Shown here: positions 31,810-40,444 of the stretch, one piece after another
Layout: each line of letters begins with the position of its first letter
Numbering within the stretch: position 1 is the stretch's first letter
From: Sphingobacterium sp. B16(2022)
Lineage (GTDB): Bacteria > Bacteroidota > Bacteroidia > Sphingobacteriales > Sphingobacteriaceae
Assembly (NCBI RefSeq): GCF_012030425.1
Contig: NZ_JAAUVN010000004.1
Location: forward strand, 248,001 to 312,000
Length of the DNA: 64,000 bases
Direction of reading: 5' to 3'
The notes under the pieces: generated by a model
Database searches by the model: none
What the model was told of the DNA's origin: nothing
What the model saw: only the letters and a program-made list of their open reading frames with translations
Made by a program: the position numbers and the translations under genes

Positions 31810-34215
31810 TTATTGGGCACGCTGTTTTTCTTCATTATCTGTGCTCTTCTTCTTACTCACATTTTTCAAATTTCCAAACTTATAAGAGTAGGTTAAACGT
31901 GCCACTCTTCGGTCCTGATTCTGTCGAATCTTTGTATTGAAAGATGAGAAATTCGTTGATAGGTTTTGATTACTTGTATTAAAGACATCGGAGACTGCGA
32001 GTTTAAGCGAACTTCTTTTGTCTTTAAAGTTTTTAGTAAAGCCAATTTGTGCATCCCAACGACTTTCCAATTTATAAATGTTATAAGTAAAAGGTGAAAA
32101 GTAGCGTAGATTCATCTCTGCAGACAATGAAGGTGACAGCTTAAATGTACTCATTGAATTCACCTGAAAAAGGAAACTTGAATTGTTAACCACCGCTCCT
32201 GCAATAGCTCCATCAAAATTCATATATACAGCCGTGATATTGTTGTAGGAAGACCAGAACTTTGCAATCTGAACTGGCATACTTAAATTCAAAAATGCCG
32301 AATTATTTTTCCCTAGATTTTCACGCGTTACCCAAGTTGTTTTCTTAATTGAATCTTGGCCCATACTTTCCACGATAGCATCGGTCTGCGCATTGTAACC
32401 TAATGTAACCGTATATTTCTTATATAAAGTATAATTCAAATTCAACTCATTTGCATACTGTGGATTTAAGTAAGGATTACCACGCTCAGAAGTGTACTTA
32501 TCGATAAAGTAATCAAAAGGATTAAGTTGACGATAATTAGGTCTTGTGATTTTACGTGAATATCCCAAAGAGAAAATATGGTTTTCATGCGCATCGTAAC
32601 TCAAATTAGCTGATGGGAATAGATCAAAGTAATTACGTTTAACCTGTTTATTTTCTGTAATGGAGTGTCCATCAGACAGGGTATATTCCCCTCTTAAACC
32701 GGCCTTAATACCCCATTTACCGATCTGGTTATCATAATCAAAGTAACCTGCGGCAATTTGCTCTTTATAAACAAAATGATTTGATCTATTGACGATATTT
32801 GTCCAGACATTATCCAGTTGCTCTTCAAACAGAAGATTATTATCAGATTTCACATTTGAATACTTCACGCCGGTTTCTATATTCGAGGTTTTATTCAGCG
32901 GTTGATTATAATCCAGTTTTGCGACGTATATATCAATTCCTATTGGCATCTCACTTCGCAATAGTTCTGGATCACGTATCAATTGATCGTTTTGATTAAA
33001 CAATCTATTATCATAATCAGCCTTTTTACTATTTTTGAATTTACTCCAATCTAAATCCAGTACCAATTTTTTACCTGTCGAGTCGATCTTAAACTCATTA
33101 TTGAAATTAAGTGAATAACGATTAAAACCCTCTTTGAACTGTGTCATAGAGATCAACGTCGAATCAATTGTCGTTAAAGGTCCAATGAGAGATTTACTAT
33201 CGTTATCATTAAGCTCCACATTATTGCTTCCGTTAAATTGTAAAGACATCACATTCCGATCGGAAGTTTTCTGCTCTATGCCAAATTTGTATGTATGCGT
33301 ACGATCTTTAATATGCAGATTTGATTTTTGATCAAATAAAGTCTCGATGCCGTCATTAGAAATGATACGCTCTATATTTAGTCTGTTGACATATTTATCA
33401 TCACTATAAGAATAAGATCCAAAATAGGTTGTATTATTCTTTTTGTAATTTAAAGATAAGGCCGAATTACCTCTAAACTTCTGTCCTAATCCTGCTGTGG
33501 CAGAGAAATTACCATTAAATCCCTCCATCTTATTTTTTTTCATCACGATATTGATCGTTCCCACAGCACCTTCTGCATCGTCCCTCGCACTACGTGATTT
33601 GATTACTTCAACAGATTTGATCTGATTTCCATCAGTACTTTTCAAAAGCGTAGTCAATTGTTCTCCAGTCATATAAGTTTGTCGGCCGTCGATAGTAACC
33701 TTTACTCCAGACTGCCCCATTAACTGCAGATTATTGTCGTTGTCCAAACTAACTCCAGGAGCGCGCTGTACGATATCGAGTCCATTATTACCCGCAGCTA
33801 AAGGCGAATTCTCGACATTTAAAATCAATTTCCCTTGTTTATTTTCGACTAATGGCCTCTTGCCTTCGATCGTCACCTCAGCTAAGGCATTTGTACTGGG
33901 ACTCAATTTCAAATCTGCAAGCTGTTGCTGTGTTTTATTAAAAGCAATAACTGCAGATCGGGATACACTGTACCCGATCATTCTTGCTTCCACATAATAA
34001 GATCCTGCAGCAACATTTTCAAAAGCATATTGCCCATCTTCTTTCGTAATTGCTGTTTTTAAGATAATATCATTAGTACTATTGATCAGATAGGCTGTAA
34101 CTGCGCCCATAGGTTCATTTTTTTCATTTACGATCTTACCCGATATTCCAATAGCAGCCCAAAGCAGTTGGCTACTGATTGCAAATAAGATTGTTAATAT
34201 TAGTTTCATTTTCAT
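31810..34215 (-). CDS. TonB-dependent-receptor-like outer-membrane protein (OMP_b-brl_3 type)
   Basis: Protein of 801 residues. Signal peptide (1-20, ending LLWAA), then a carboxypeptidase-regulatory-like domain (about 22-105, IGISGKIVNEKNEPMGAVTAYL), a plug domain (about 115-235: NGLDIVQRAPGVSLDN, VTIDGRQTYMTGEQL, GTINIVMKK) and a long beta-barrel with many aromatic strands ending YSYKFGNL. No SusD partner gene is adjacent, so it is not a SusCD pair. The ligand is unknown. After the last strand a basic, polar tail of about 20 residues follows. A terminator lies behind it. Confidence 0.85.
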   Translation of the reverse strand: MKMKLILTILFAISSQLLWAAIGISGKIVNEKNEPMGAVTAYLINSTNDIILKTAITKEDGQYAFENVAAGSYYVEARMIGYSVSRSAVIAFNKTQQQLADLKLSPSTNALAEVTIEGKRPLVENKQGKLILNVENSPLAAGNNGLDIVQRAPGVSLDNDNNLQLMGQSGVKVTIDGRQTYMTGEQLTTLLKSTDGNQIKSVEVIKSRSARDDAEGAVGTINIVMKKNKMEGFNGNFSATAGLGQKFRGNSALSLNYKKNNTTYFGSYSYSDDKYVNRLNIERIISNDGIETLFDQKSNLHIKDRTHTYKFGIEQKTSDRNVMSLQFNGSNNVELNDNDSKSLIGPLTTIDSTLISMTQFKEGFNRYSLNFNNEFKIDSTGKKLVLDLDWSKFKNSKKADYDNRLFNQNDQLIRDPELLRSEMPIGIDIYVAKLDYNQPLNKTSNIETGVKYSNVKSDNNLLFEEQLDNVWTNIVNRSNHFVYKEQIAAGYFDYDNQIGKWGIKAGLRGEYTLSDGHSITENKQVKRNYFDLFPSANLSYDAHENHIFSLGYSRKITRPNYRQLNPFDYFIDKYTSERGNPYLNPQYANELNLNYTLYKKYTVTLGYNAQTDAIVESMGQDSIKKTTWVTRENLGKNNSAFLNLSMPVQIAKFWSSYNNITAVYMNFDGAIAGAVVNNSSFLFQVNSMSTFKLSPSLSAEMNLRYFSPFTYNIYKLESRWDAQIGFTKNFKDKRSSLKLAVSDVFNTSNQNLSTNFSSFNTKIRQNQDRRVARLTYSYKFGNLKNVSKKKSTDNEEKQRAQ

Positions 34216-34304
34216 TGTATTGTTTAGGTTGTTATATTCAAAATAGGTGTAATGAATAATTAGTATGCGGTTATCGTATAATGTTACAGTTTGCGAGTTT
34301 TATT

Positions 34305-34335
34305 AAAATAATAGGTGCTTAGCACCTATTATTTA
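34305..34335 (-). terminator. Intrinsic terminator of the padR-pspC operon
   Basis: AATAATAGGTG and CACCTATTATT surround CTTAG; on the minus strand a T-rich run follows. It overlaps the stop codon of the PspC gene. Confidence 0.8.
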
Positions 34336-36021
34336 TTTTTTCTTTCCTTTTGTTTCAACCACCACACCAGTAGGAGAAATACTGATAATGGTATCTTTTC
34401 TGATAACTGCTGTGTCTACAGTTATCACATTTTCGTCCGTCACATCATCCGATTCAGTTTCAGGTTCAGATTTTTCAGGAAGAGCACATTTCAAACCCAA
34501 ATTTGTCATCACCCATTCCGTTTCTTTGATATCATGATTTTCATAACGATCATAGCATTCCCAGTAAGATATATCGGCATAATTGCGCTCTAAATCCCTG
34601 TTCAGCATTACTTTTGCACCAACAGGAAGGTAGATCGTAACATTCACTTTTTGATCTCTATATAATTCTTTCTCACCTAATTTAAAGTGGCTATCAAAAA
34701 TAATGTTCGCGCTATCCTGAACGGCTTTATAATTGATTGCAGACGCACGTTTAGTTGCCAAATTATAATTAGCTCCTTTTGCCGAATACTCATATTTGAT
34801 ATAAGGCATTTGCGTTGAATCTACCCTTTCAAATCGAATTCGGATATCATCCTGAAGATATTCGGATAAGTTAGTACCTCTGATTTTTAGATTTGAACGG
34901 CCGTGATCTCCATTTATTTTGATGACACGAACATCACGGGCATTGATACGATAGATTGATCTTGGAGCCAAAGGTTTTTCTTCTACGATCATACTTTCTT
35001 CTCTAAAATCTTTAGCCACCGAACCTGCATAATAAATAATGCTACCTAAAGAAATTAACCAGACTAGAAATAAAGAAGTCGTTAAGTAATTATTCATCGG
35101 CTTGCGGTCAAACAACAAGCGAATAATGAGGTAAAATAAACCTGCAAATGGAATTGCAATTGCCAAGAATGCTGCCGTTAATGCCCATGGAGCCTGCTGA
35201 GGATCGATCAAATTTAACGGTTCAATAATCCCTCGGTCCGTTACGCCTGCTATACCCAAGCTAAAAAAGATCAAGGCAATTAACAGCGATATTAAGCTTA
35301 AGCCTATTGAAAAAGCAACGATCAGACCGATCACTTTTGCAAAGATTTTAATGATCTCTCCAAATGCTGTTCCAGCATTTTCTACACCTCTATTGAATGT
35401 GTTGCCGGCACCAGAGAAATTCTCTTTTAGACCGCTCAATTCCTCTTCAAAACTTCGTTTAAAATTCTGGATATTAGGCGACTCTCCGCGCATTTCCATA
35501 CGATCTGCTCTGGTAATTGCGATTGGCATTACAATCCACAAGATAATATACACCAGAAATCCTGAACCGAAGATTACAACGAATAACACAAATAAAAGTC
35601 TAATCCATCGAGCCTCTATGCCAAAATAATGTCCCAGACCACTACACACACCACTGATTACCTTATCTTCTGGATCACGCATCAACTTTTTACCCGTACG
35701 AAAAGTGCTGTATGCCTGATTTGTTTTTTGATCTGAATACTGTTGATCCGTATCGTTGATCTCAAAATCACTCACACTTCCCATCTGTGCGATGACGGCA
35801 TTGACATCATCCATATTCAGTACTTCTTTGATTCCAAGTTGAATCTTCTCTGTAAACATCTCTGCAATACGATTTTCGATATCTTCCAAAATCTCTTTGC
35901 TGTCTTCCGAACTTCCGAAATGCTTTTTAATATCAATCATATAATTGCGCAACACATCATATGCGTCCTCTTCTATATGAAAAACGATACTATTTATATT
36001 GATAATTATAGTCTTGTTCAT
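34333..36021 (-). CDS. PspC-domain membrane protein
   Basis: Protein of 562 residues. The N-terminus (1-80, MNKTIIININSIVFHIEEDA, ENRIAEMFTEK) is the usual Bacteroidota leader of this family. The PspC domain (about 112-175) has LMRDPEDKVISGVCSGLGHYFGIEARWIRLLFV and a membrane helix. Three to four more helices (about 225-345) follow and a periplasmic beta-rich region with RINARDVRVIKINGDHGRSNL (like bactofilin/DUF4097-type repeats) ends in an acidic tail. PspC proteins sense envelope stress in Proteobacteria; the role here is unproven. It starts 12 bp after the padR gene. Confidence 0.88.
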   Translation of the reverse strand: MNKTIIININSIVFHIEEDAYDVLRNYMIDIKKHFGSSEDSKEILEDIENRIAEMFTEKIQLGIKEVLNMDDVNAVIAQMGSVSDFEINDTDQQYSDQKTNQAYSTFRTGKKLMRDPEDKVISGVCSGLGHYFGIEARWIRLLFVLFVVIFGSGFLVYIILWIVMPIAITRADRMEMRGESPNIQNFKRSFEEELSGLKENFSGAGNTFNRGVENAGTAFGEIIKIFAKVIGLIVAFSIGLSLISLLIALIFFSLGIAGVTDRGIIEPLNLIDPQQAPWALTAAFLAIAIPFAGLFYLIIRLLFDRKPMNNYLTTSLFLVWLISLGSIIYYAGSVAKDFREESMIVEEKPLAPRSIYRINARDVRVIKINGDHGRSNLKIRGTNLSEYLQDDIRIRFERVDSTQMPYIKYEYSAKGANYNLATKRASAINYKAVQDSANIIFDSHFKLGEKELYRDQKVNVTIYLPVGAKVMLNRDLERNYADISYWECYDRYENHDIKETEWVMTNLGLKCALPEKSEPETESDDVTDENVITVDTAVIRKDTIISISPTGVVVETKGKKK

Positions 36022-36033
36022 GGTATTTATAGG

Positions 36034-36387
36034 TTATATTGATTTGTCAATTGTATTAATTCTGTCCGCTAGAGATGTCTCCACTGCAAAAACCAGTTCT
36101 TTCCATGTAACATCCAATCGCTCAAGAACCTGTATTCCTTCTGCTGTGATTTCATAATATTTACGTGGAGGTCCAGAAGTTGATTCCTTCCATATATAAC
36201 TCAGCAAACCGTTATTTTTAAGCCTAGTCAACAAAGGATATAAAGTTCCCTCTACAACCAAGAGCTGTGCTTTTTTCAGTTCGCTGATGATATCCGACGC
36301 ATATATTTCCCCTCGGGAAATAATAGAAAGAATACAATATTCCAGTATTCCTTTCCGCATCTGTATTTGTGTATTTTCAGCTATCAT
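36034..36387 (-). CDS. PadR-family transcriptional regulator
   Basis: Winged-helix regulator of 117 residues: MRKGILEYCILSIISRGEIYASDI (helix-turn-helix), LLVVEGTLYPLLTRLKNNGLLSYIW (recognition helix and wing) and PPRKYYEITAEGIQVL, the PadR signature, with a short C-terminal dimer helix. It is the first gene of a two-gene operon with the PspC gene. A TATCTTTG box ends 7 nt before its ATG and an 8+8-bp inverted repeat overlaps the promoter, pointing to self-repression released by an unknown signal. Confidence 0.92.
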   Translation of the reverse strand: MIAENTQIQMRKGILEYCILSIISRGEIYASDIISELKKAQLLVVEGTLYPLLTRLKNNGLLSYIWKESTSGPPRKYYEITAEGIQVLERLDVTWKELVFAVETSLADRINTIDKSI

Positions 36388-36394
36388 AACAATA

Positions 36395-36426
36395 CAAAGA
36401 TATATGTTTTATTATGTACTATGCAA
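36395..36426 (-). promoter_or_regulatory. Promoter of padR-pspC
   Basis: Minus strand TTG (36426-36424), 21 nt, TATCTTTG (36402-36395). The -33 element lies within the spacer of the inverted repeat at 36416-36436. Confidence 0.65.
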
Positions 36427-36436
36427 TACATAGTAC
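36416..36436. promoter_or_regulatory. Probable PadR operator (inverted repeat)
   Basis: GTACTATG (36416-36423), 5-nt spacer, CATAGTAC (36429-36436), a perfect 8-bp dyad with A/T extensions. It covers the -33 region of the padR promoter, as expected for an autoregulated PadR repressor. Confidence 0.65.
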
Positions 36437-36567
36437 TATATAAATTTCAAAAATAAAATTAAAACGCTGTAAATCAGATAAATAATTTTTATATACGTCT
36501 AAATACATTATTTCACTTTTCTTATATTTATCACTATTTTAGCACGAAAATTGATTATAAGGAGTGC

Positions 36568-36951
36568 ATGATAAGATTATTATTAGATTATAAGTGGGTA
36601 ATGCTTTGGGCTGTAGTGGTTATAGCACTGTGTTGTATGCCAGGACAAAGTTTTGAGAAAGTTCCTTCCTATCCGGGGATGGATAAGCTCGTTCACGCAG
36701 GTATGTTTTTCGTATTTTGTACGTTAATTTATAATGGTGTATTGGTTCAGTTCAAAGGTCGCCCTACAAAATGGCTTCCCGTTATTGTTGTAAGTATTTT
36801 AGGTATCCTTTTCGCCTTACTGACTGAAGCATTGCAATTGTATATATTCACCTATAGATCTGGTGATTGGTGGGATCTCTTCGCAGATAGTGTAGGCATT
36901 GGTATGTCGGGTTTTGCTTACTTGCTTTTTTACGTGAGACGTAAAAAGTAA
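36568..36951 (+). CDS. VanZ-family membrane protein
   Basis: Protein of 127 residues with four predicted membrane helices (about 8-22, 43-60, 72-90, 105-122). KVPSYPGMDKLVHAGMFFVFCTL and LLTEALQLYIFTYRSGDWWDLFADSVG are VanZ-like signature blocks. VanZ gives low teicoplanin resistance in enterococci; the common bacterial members have no known function. An AAGGAG sequence 3 nt before the ATG is one of few Shine-Dalgarno-like sites in the window. It stands alone between divergent and convergent genes. Confidence 0.85.
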   Translation: MIRLLLDYKWVMLWAVVVIALCCMPGQSFEKVPSYPGMDKLVHAGMFFVFCTLIYNGVLVQFKGRPTKWLPVIVVSILGILFALLTEALQLYIFTYRSGDWWDLFADSVGIGMSGFAYLLFYVRRKK

Positions 36952-37023
36952 CAGATCAAATATTTAACATTCTAGATCAAATACTGCTTAGAACTTAACG
37001 GCGAAGTAGTTGTCTGAGATATG

Positions 37024-37719
37024 CTAAGCTCGGGCTAAGGTCAGTACAGAAATGCGACAACCCGCCGCAACAAGTTTTTCCGCGGCGGCGGTTAATGTAG
37101 CTCCTGTGGTCAATACATCATCTACCAAGAGCACATGTTTATCTGCTAGCATAGTTTCATCTGGGCAAAAAAACACATCTTGAACGTTGTCATATCGTTC
37201 CAATCTTGATTTTTTGGTTTGACTTGCCCCTTCACCAACTCGCGTTAATCCATGTTCCAAAACGGGTTTTGACAATGCAATACCAAGGCCTTTTGCTAAA
37301 TAAAAGGATTGATTATAGCCCCTTTTCTTCAACTTCTTTTTATGCAAAGGAACGGGCACAATGACATCAATATCCTGAAAAGTGTGACTGTTAGACAGCG
37401 TCTCACCATATTTCCTTCCAAGGAAATATGCAAGTTGAGGTTGATTGGCATATTTGATTTGATAAAGTATTCGCTCTACCCGCGAGTCCTGCTGCAACAG
37501 AAATAGAGCCGAAGCATGCTCAAATGGAAATTTCCCCCACAATTGGCGCGCAACTTGATTATTAAGATCTAAATGAAAATCTGTGATCGGTAAATGAAAT
37601 AGACAAGAAGTACAGATATACCTTTCTTGACTAACTAAAACATGGCCACAGCCTGCACAAATTTTTGGGAAAAATAAGGCTAAAAAGTCTGATAAATAAA
37701 GAAATAATTGGTTTCTCAT
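37024..37719 (-). CDS. ComF-family phosphoribosyltransferase-like protein
   Basis: Protein of 231 residues. A zinc-ribbon-like N-terminus (CAGCGHVLVSQERYICTSC) precedes a phosphoribosyltransferase domain with PVPLHKKKLKKRGYNQSF and the PRPP-binding loop VLLVDDVLTTGATL. In naturally competent bacteria ComF is required for DNA uptake; in others its role is unclear. Both family marks are intact and length is normal. No other competence gene is present here, so the function is left open. Confidence 0.9.
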   Translation of the reverse strand: MRNQLFLYLSDFLALFFPKICAGCGHVLVSQERYICTSCLFHLPITDFHLDLNNQVARQLWGKFPFEHASALFLLQQDSRVERILYQIKYANQPQLAYFLGRKYGETLSNSHTFQDIDVIVPVPLHKKKLKKRGYNQSFYLAKGLGIALSKPVLEHGLTRVGEGASQTKKSRLERYDNVQDVFFCPDETMLADKHVLLVDDVLTTGATLTAAAEKLVAAGCRISVLTLARA

Positions 37720-37850
37720 TTTTGATTATGCCTATACTAACTTAAGTAAATTTGTTCTATTTACAATTAAAATTATAAATAAAACAAATTTATCACAGTC
37801 TCTATCATCAATAATATTATTGAGAAGAGGTATAGTATAATCCCTTATTG

Positions 37851-38915
37851 TTAAGCCTCTTGAGCTTCTTTATCTTTAATTGCTAACTGACCACAAGCGG
37901 CGTCAATATCTTTACCACGGCTTCTACGCACATTCGTAATAATACCTTGATTTTTCAGATAATTAGCAAATACCTCAATCTTATCGGCATCGGCATTGAC
38001 AAAACTTGCTAAAGAAATAGGATTGTATTCAATAATATTAACCTTACAAGGAACATTTTTACAAAATCTTGCTAACTCTTTAGCATCCTCCAGCTCATCA
38101 TTAAAATTATCAAAAACGATGTATTCAAAGGTTATTGGACTTTTTGTCTTCGCATAAAAATACTTCAATGCATCTGCTAATGCTTCTAATGTATTTTGCT
38201 CATTGATGGGCATAATCTCATTACGCTTTTTATCATTTGCGGCATGTAAAGACAATGCTAAATTAAATCGGACTTCGTCATCCCCTAATTTTTTAATCAT
38301 TTTAGCAATACCAGCGGTAGATACTGTGATCCGTTTTGCCGCCATATTCAAACCATCTGGCGAGGTAATACGCTCTACCGACTTCATCATATTCGCATAG
38401 TTCAAGAGTGGTTCACCCATCCCCATATAAACAATGTTGGTCAATGGTTGCTGATATTTCTCTTCGGCTTGTTTTGCGATCAAAACAACTTGATCATAAA
38501 TTTCATCTGCATTCAGATTACGTTTACGATCCATATAACCCGTGGCACAAAATTTACAGGTCAAACTACATCCAACTTGAGAGCTCACACAAGCAGTCAT
38601 ACGTTCTGGAGCAGGGATCAATACACCCTCAATCACATTTCCATCATACAAAGTAAAACTACTTTTGATCGTTCTATCAGAACTGACCTGTGATTGTTTG
38701 ACTTTAACAGCACGAATAACAAAATTCTCTTTTAGCTTTTCCCTTAAAGGTTTACTTAGGTTGCTCATCAAATCAAAATCCACACAGGATTTTGCCCAAA
38801 TCCATTCGTAAATTTGCTTTGCACGGAACCCTTGCTCACCCATTTCAGTAAGCTTCTCTTTAATCTGATCTATCGACAGACTACGAATATCAATTATTTT
38901 ACTTTTCTCAGTCAC
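37851..38915 (-). CDS. rlmN: 23S rRNA (adenine2503-C2)-methyltransferase
   Basis: Radical-SAM enzyme of 354 residues that methylates C2 of A2503 in 23S rRNA and A37 in some tRNAs. The cluster motif is CSLTCKFCATGY (Cys-x3-Cys-x2-Cys), followed by NIVYMGMGEPLLNYANM. N-terminal EQGFRAKQIYEWIW and C-terminal VRRSRGKDIDAACGQL with the catalytic Cys fit RlmN. The start is GTG at 38915. A TACCTTTG box ends 4 nt before it, so the mRNA is likely leaderless, a rare combination with GTG. Confidence 0.95.
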   Translation of the reverse strand: MTEKSKIIDIRSLSIDQIKEKLTEMGEQGFRAKQIYEWIWAKSCVDFDLMSNLSKPLREKLKENFVIRAVKVKQSQVSSDRTIKSSFTLYDGNVIEGVLIPAPERMTACVSSQVGCSLTCKFCATGYMDRKRNLNADEIYDQVVLIAKQAEEKYQQPLTNIVYMGMGEPLLNYANMMKSVERITSPDGLNMAAKRITVSTAGIAKMIKKLGDDEVRFNLALSLHAANDKKRNEIMPINEQNTLEALADALKYFYAKTKSPITFEYIVFDNFNDELEDAKELARFCKNVPCKVNIIEYNPISLASFVNADADKIEVFANYLKNQGIITNVRRSRGKDIDAACGQLAIKDKEAQEA

Positions 38916-39237
38916 AGCGCAAAGGTAAGGTTATTTCTATAAAAAACTTATTTTTATAATGTCATAAAAATCAGAACTCGCTGAATTATAAATTATTACT
39001 TGTTATCAACGGGATACAAATGTTAACGGAGCCAACATCGTTCTTGACCAACTTTAAAAAAAATCTTCTTAACTAAATGAAAAACAAGTTTATAATGTGT
39101 GCATACGAGATTTAGATCACAGATAAAATATACATTCCCGCTCGAATGGATGCAAAACTTTTCCTAGTTTTGAATCATCAGTTTTGATCAACTTCAAAAG
39201 AAGTATTAGAATATAATACCTTAAGCTCACGCTACAG
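38916..39237. other. 322-bp divergent intergenic region
   Basis: Between rlmN and the GNAT gene. Apart from the rlmN promoter box it shows no coding frame, RNA gene or strong hairpin. Confidence 0.55.
38920..38927 (-). promoter_or_regulatory. -7 promoter box of rlmN
   Basis: TACCTTTG on the minus strand, exact TAnnTTTG, 4 nt before the GTG start. Confidence 0.55.
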
Positions 39238-39720
39238 ATGGAAATACAGAAACTAGAACACAAGCATTATCCCGATGTTGCCCGCATTTACCAGCAGGCA
39301 ATCGATGCAGGAAACATCACTTTAGCGACAAAAACTAGTTCTTGGAAAGATTGGGATAAAGATCATCTCGAAAATATGCGCTTTGTTGCCATTGAGAACA
39401 ATACTATAATCGGTTGGGTAGCATTATCTCCTGTACTACAGCGAACAGGCTACCATGGTGTAACCGAATTAAGTATTTATATCGATCAGGGTCATCAAGG
39501 CAAAGGAATTGGCAAAGTATTGATGCAGCATATTATTGACACTTCTGAAAACGCGGGCATATGGACGATCATGTCCTTTATTTTTCCTGAAAATGATAAA
39601 AGTATCTTGTTGCACAAAAAATTCGGATTTAAATTATTAGGCACGCAGCAAAAAGCGGCCCAGCTAAAGGGAATTTGGATGGACAACTGCATTTTAGAGC
39701 GGCGGTCAGCACTAATATAA
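39238..39720 (+). CDS. GNAT-family N-acetyltransferase (phosphinothricin-acetyltransferase-like)
   Basis: Protein of 160 residues. It has the GNAT acetyl-CoA motif DQGHQGKGIGKVLMQHIID (motif A, R/Q-x-x-G-x-G/A) and an N-terminal YPDVARIYQQAIDAGNITLATK like that of the Bar/Pat subgroup, with SFIFPENDKSILLHKKFGFKLLG (motif B). Members acetylate small amines such as methionine sulfoximine, glutamate analogues or other amino acids; the substrate here is not determined. It is a single gene followed by a hairpin. Confidence 0.85.
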   Translation: MEIQKLEHKHYPDVARIYQQAIDAGNITLATKTSSWKDWDKDHLENMRFVAIENNTIIGWVALSPVLQRTGYHGVTELSIYIDQGHQGKGIGKVLMQHIIDTSENAGIWTIMSFIFPENDKSILLHKKFGFKLLGTQQKAAQLKGIWMDNCILERRSALI

Positions 39721-39724
39721 ACTT

Positions 39725-39757
39725 AGAGCCCCATTTTTATTAGAAAAATGGGGCTCT
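39725..39757. terminator. Hairpin between the GNAT gene and miaE
   Basis: AGAGCCCCATTTTT pairs with AAAAATGGGGCTCT (14 bp, loop ATTAG). The stem is strong but no T-tract follows on either strand, so termination efficiency is uncertain; it may serve both convergent genes. Confidence 0.6.
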
Positions 39758-39778
39758 TGCACAATAGATTACTATTTA

Positions 39779-40360
39779 TTATCCATGTATGGCTTCTTTC
39801 GTTCCATACGATTGGATCAAATTTCCTTCAAATTCCAACCATTCTTTCCAACGCTTATCAACATCGACATCCGTTGAGAATTGACGTGCGAAATTAAGAA
39901 ACGTTGTATAGTGATTAGCCTCAGAAACCATTAGATCATGATAAAACTTCGCTAATTCCTCATCCTTTATATTTTGAGACAATACTCTAAAGCGTTCACA
40001 GCTTCGAGCTTCAATCATGGCTGCAAATAACAAACGATCTATAAAAGCCATGTTACGGGAACCGTCCTTTTTATTGAATTTCATCAGTTGTCCCACGTAA
40101 TCATCTTTACGTTCTTTACCCAATGTATAGCCTCTTTCTTTAATAATATCAATGACCATTTGGAAATGTTGCATTTCTTCAATAGCAATCGCTGTCAATT
40201 CATGTACCAATTCTTCATGTTCCGAATTGTACATAATTAATGAAATAGCATTTGAAGCTGCTTTTTGCTCGCACCAAGCATGATCAGTCAGAATCTCTTC
40301 TAAATTTCCTTCTGCAATATTTGCCCACCTTGGATCCGTTAACAATTTCAATCCTAACAT
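39779..40360 (-). CDS. miaE: tRNA-(ms2io6A)-hydroxylase
   Basis: Di-iron ferritin-like monooxygenase of 193 residues that hydroxylates the isopentenyl group of ms2i6A in tRNA. Metal-binding blocks are present: EEMQHFQMV, EARSCERFRVL and VSEANHYTTFL. A reading frame from 40387 exists, but the promoter box TAACTTTG (40385-40392) overlaps that codon, and MLGLKLLTDPRWANIAEGNLE is the normal start, so 40360 is used. AGAGGA lies 6 nt before the ATG. It stands alone, downstream of the flavoprotein gene on the same strand. Confidence 0.88.
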   Translation of the reverse strand: MLGLKLLTDPRWANIAEGNLEEILTDHAWCEQKAASNAISLIMYNSEHEELVHELTAIAIEEMQHFQMVIDIIKERGYTLGKERKDDYVGQLMKFNKKDGSRNMAFIDRLLFAAMIEARSCERFRVLSQNIKDEELAKFYHDLMVSEANHYTTFLNFARQFSTDVDVDKRWKEWLEFEGNLIQSYGTKEAIHG

Positions 40361-40384
40361 TTTGTCCTCTCTATTTTTAAAACA

Positions 40385-40392
40385 CAAAGTTA
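40385..40392 (-). promoter_or_regulatory. -7 promoter box of miaE
   Basis: TAACTTTG on the minus strand, exact TAnnTTTG, 24 nt before the ATG at 40360. Confidence 0.5.
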
Positions 40393-40444
40393 AGCATATC
40401 TCTCCGATATAAAAATGTTGAATACTACTTTAACCAAGGTCTTA

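Noticed and set aside
34315..34593. 92-codon plus-strand frame over the end of the PspC gene
   Set aside because: Antisense shadow starting within a terminator; His/Phe-rich translation without domain likeness.
39159..39200. AAAACTTTTCCTAGTTTTGA-like imperfect dyads before the GNAT gene
   Set aside because: Short, imperfect and A/T-rich; no more than expected by chance in such sequence.
40361..40387. Upstream start of miaE (MCFKNRED...)
   Set aside because: Overlaps an exact -7 promoter box; MLGLKL is the normal family start.
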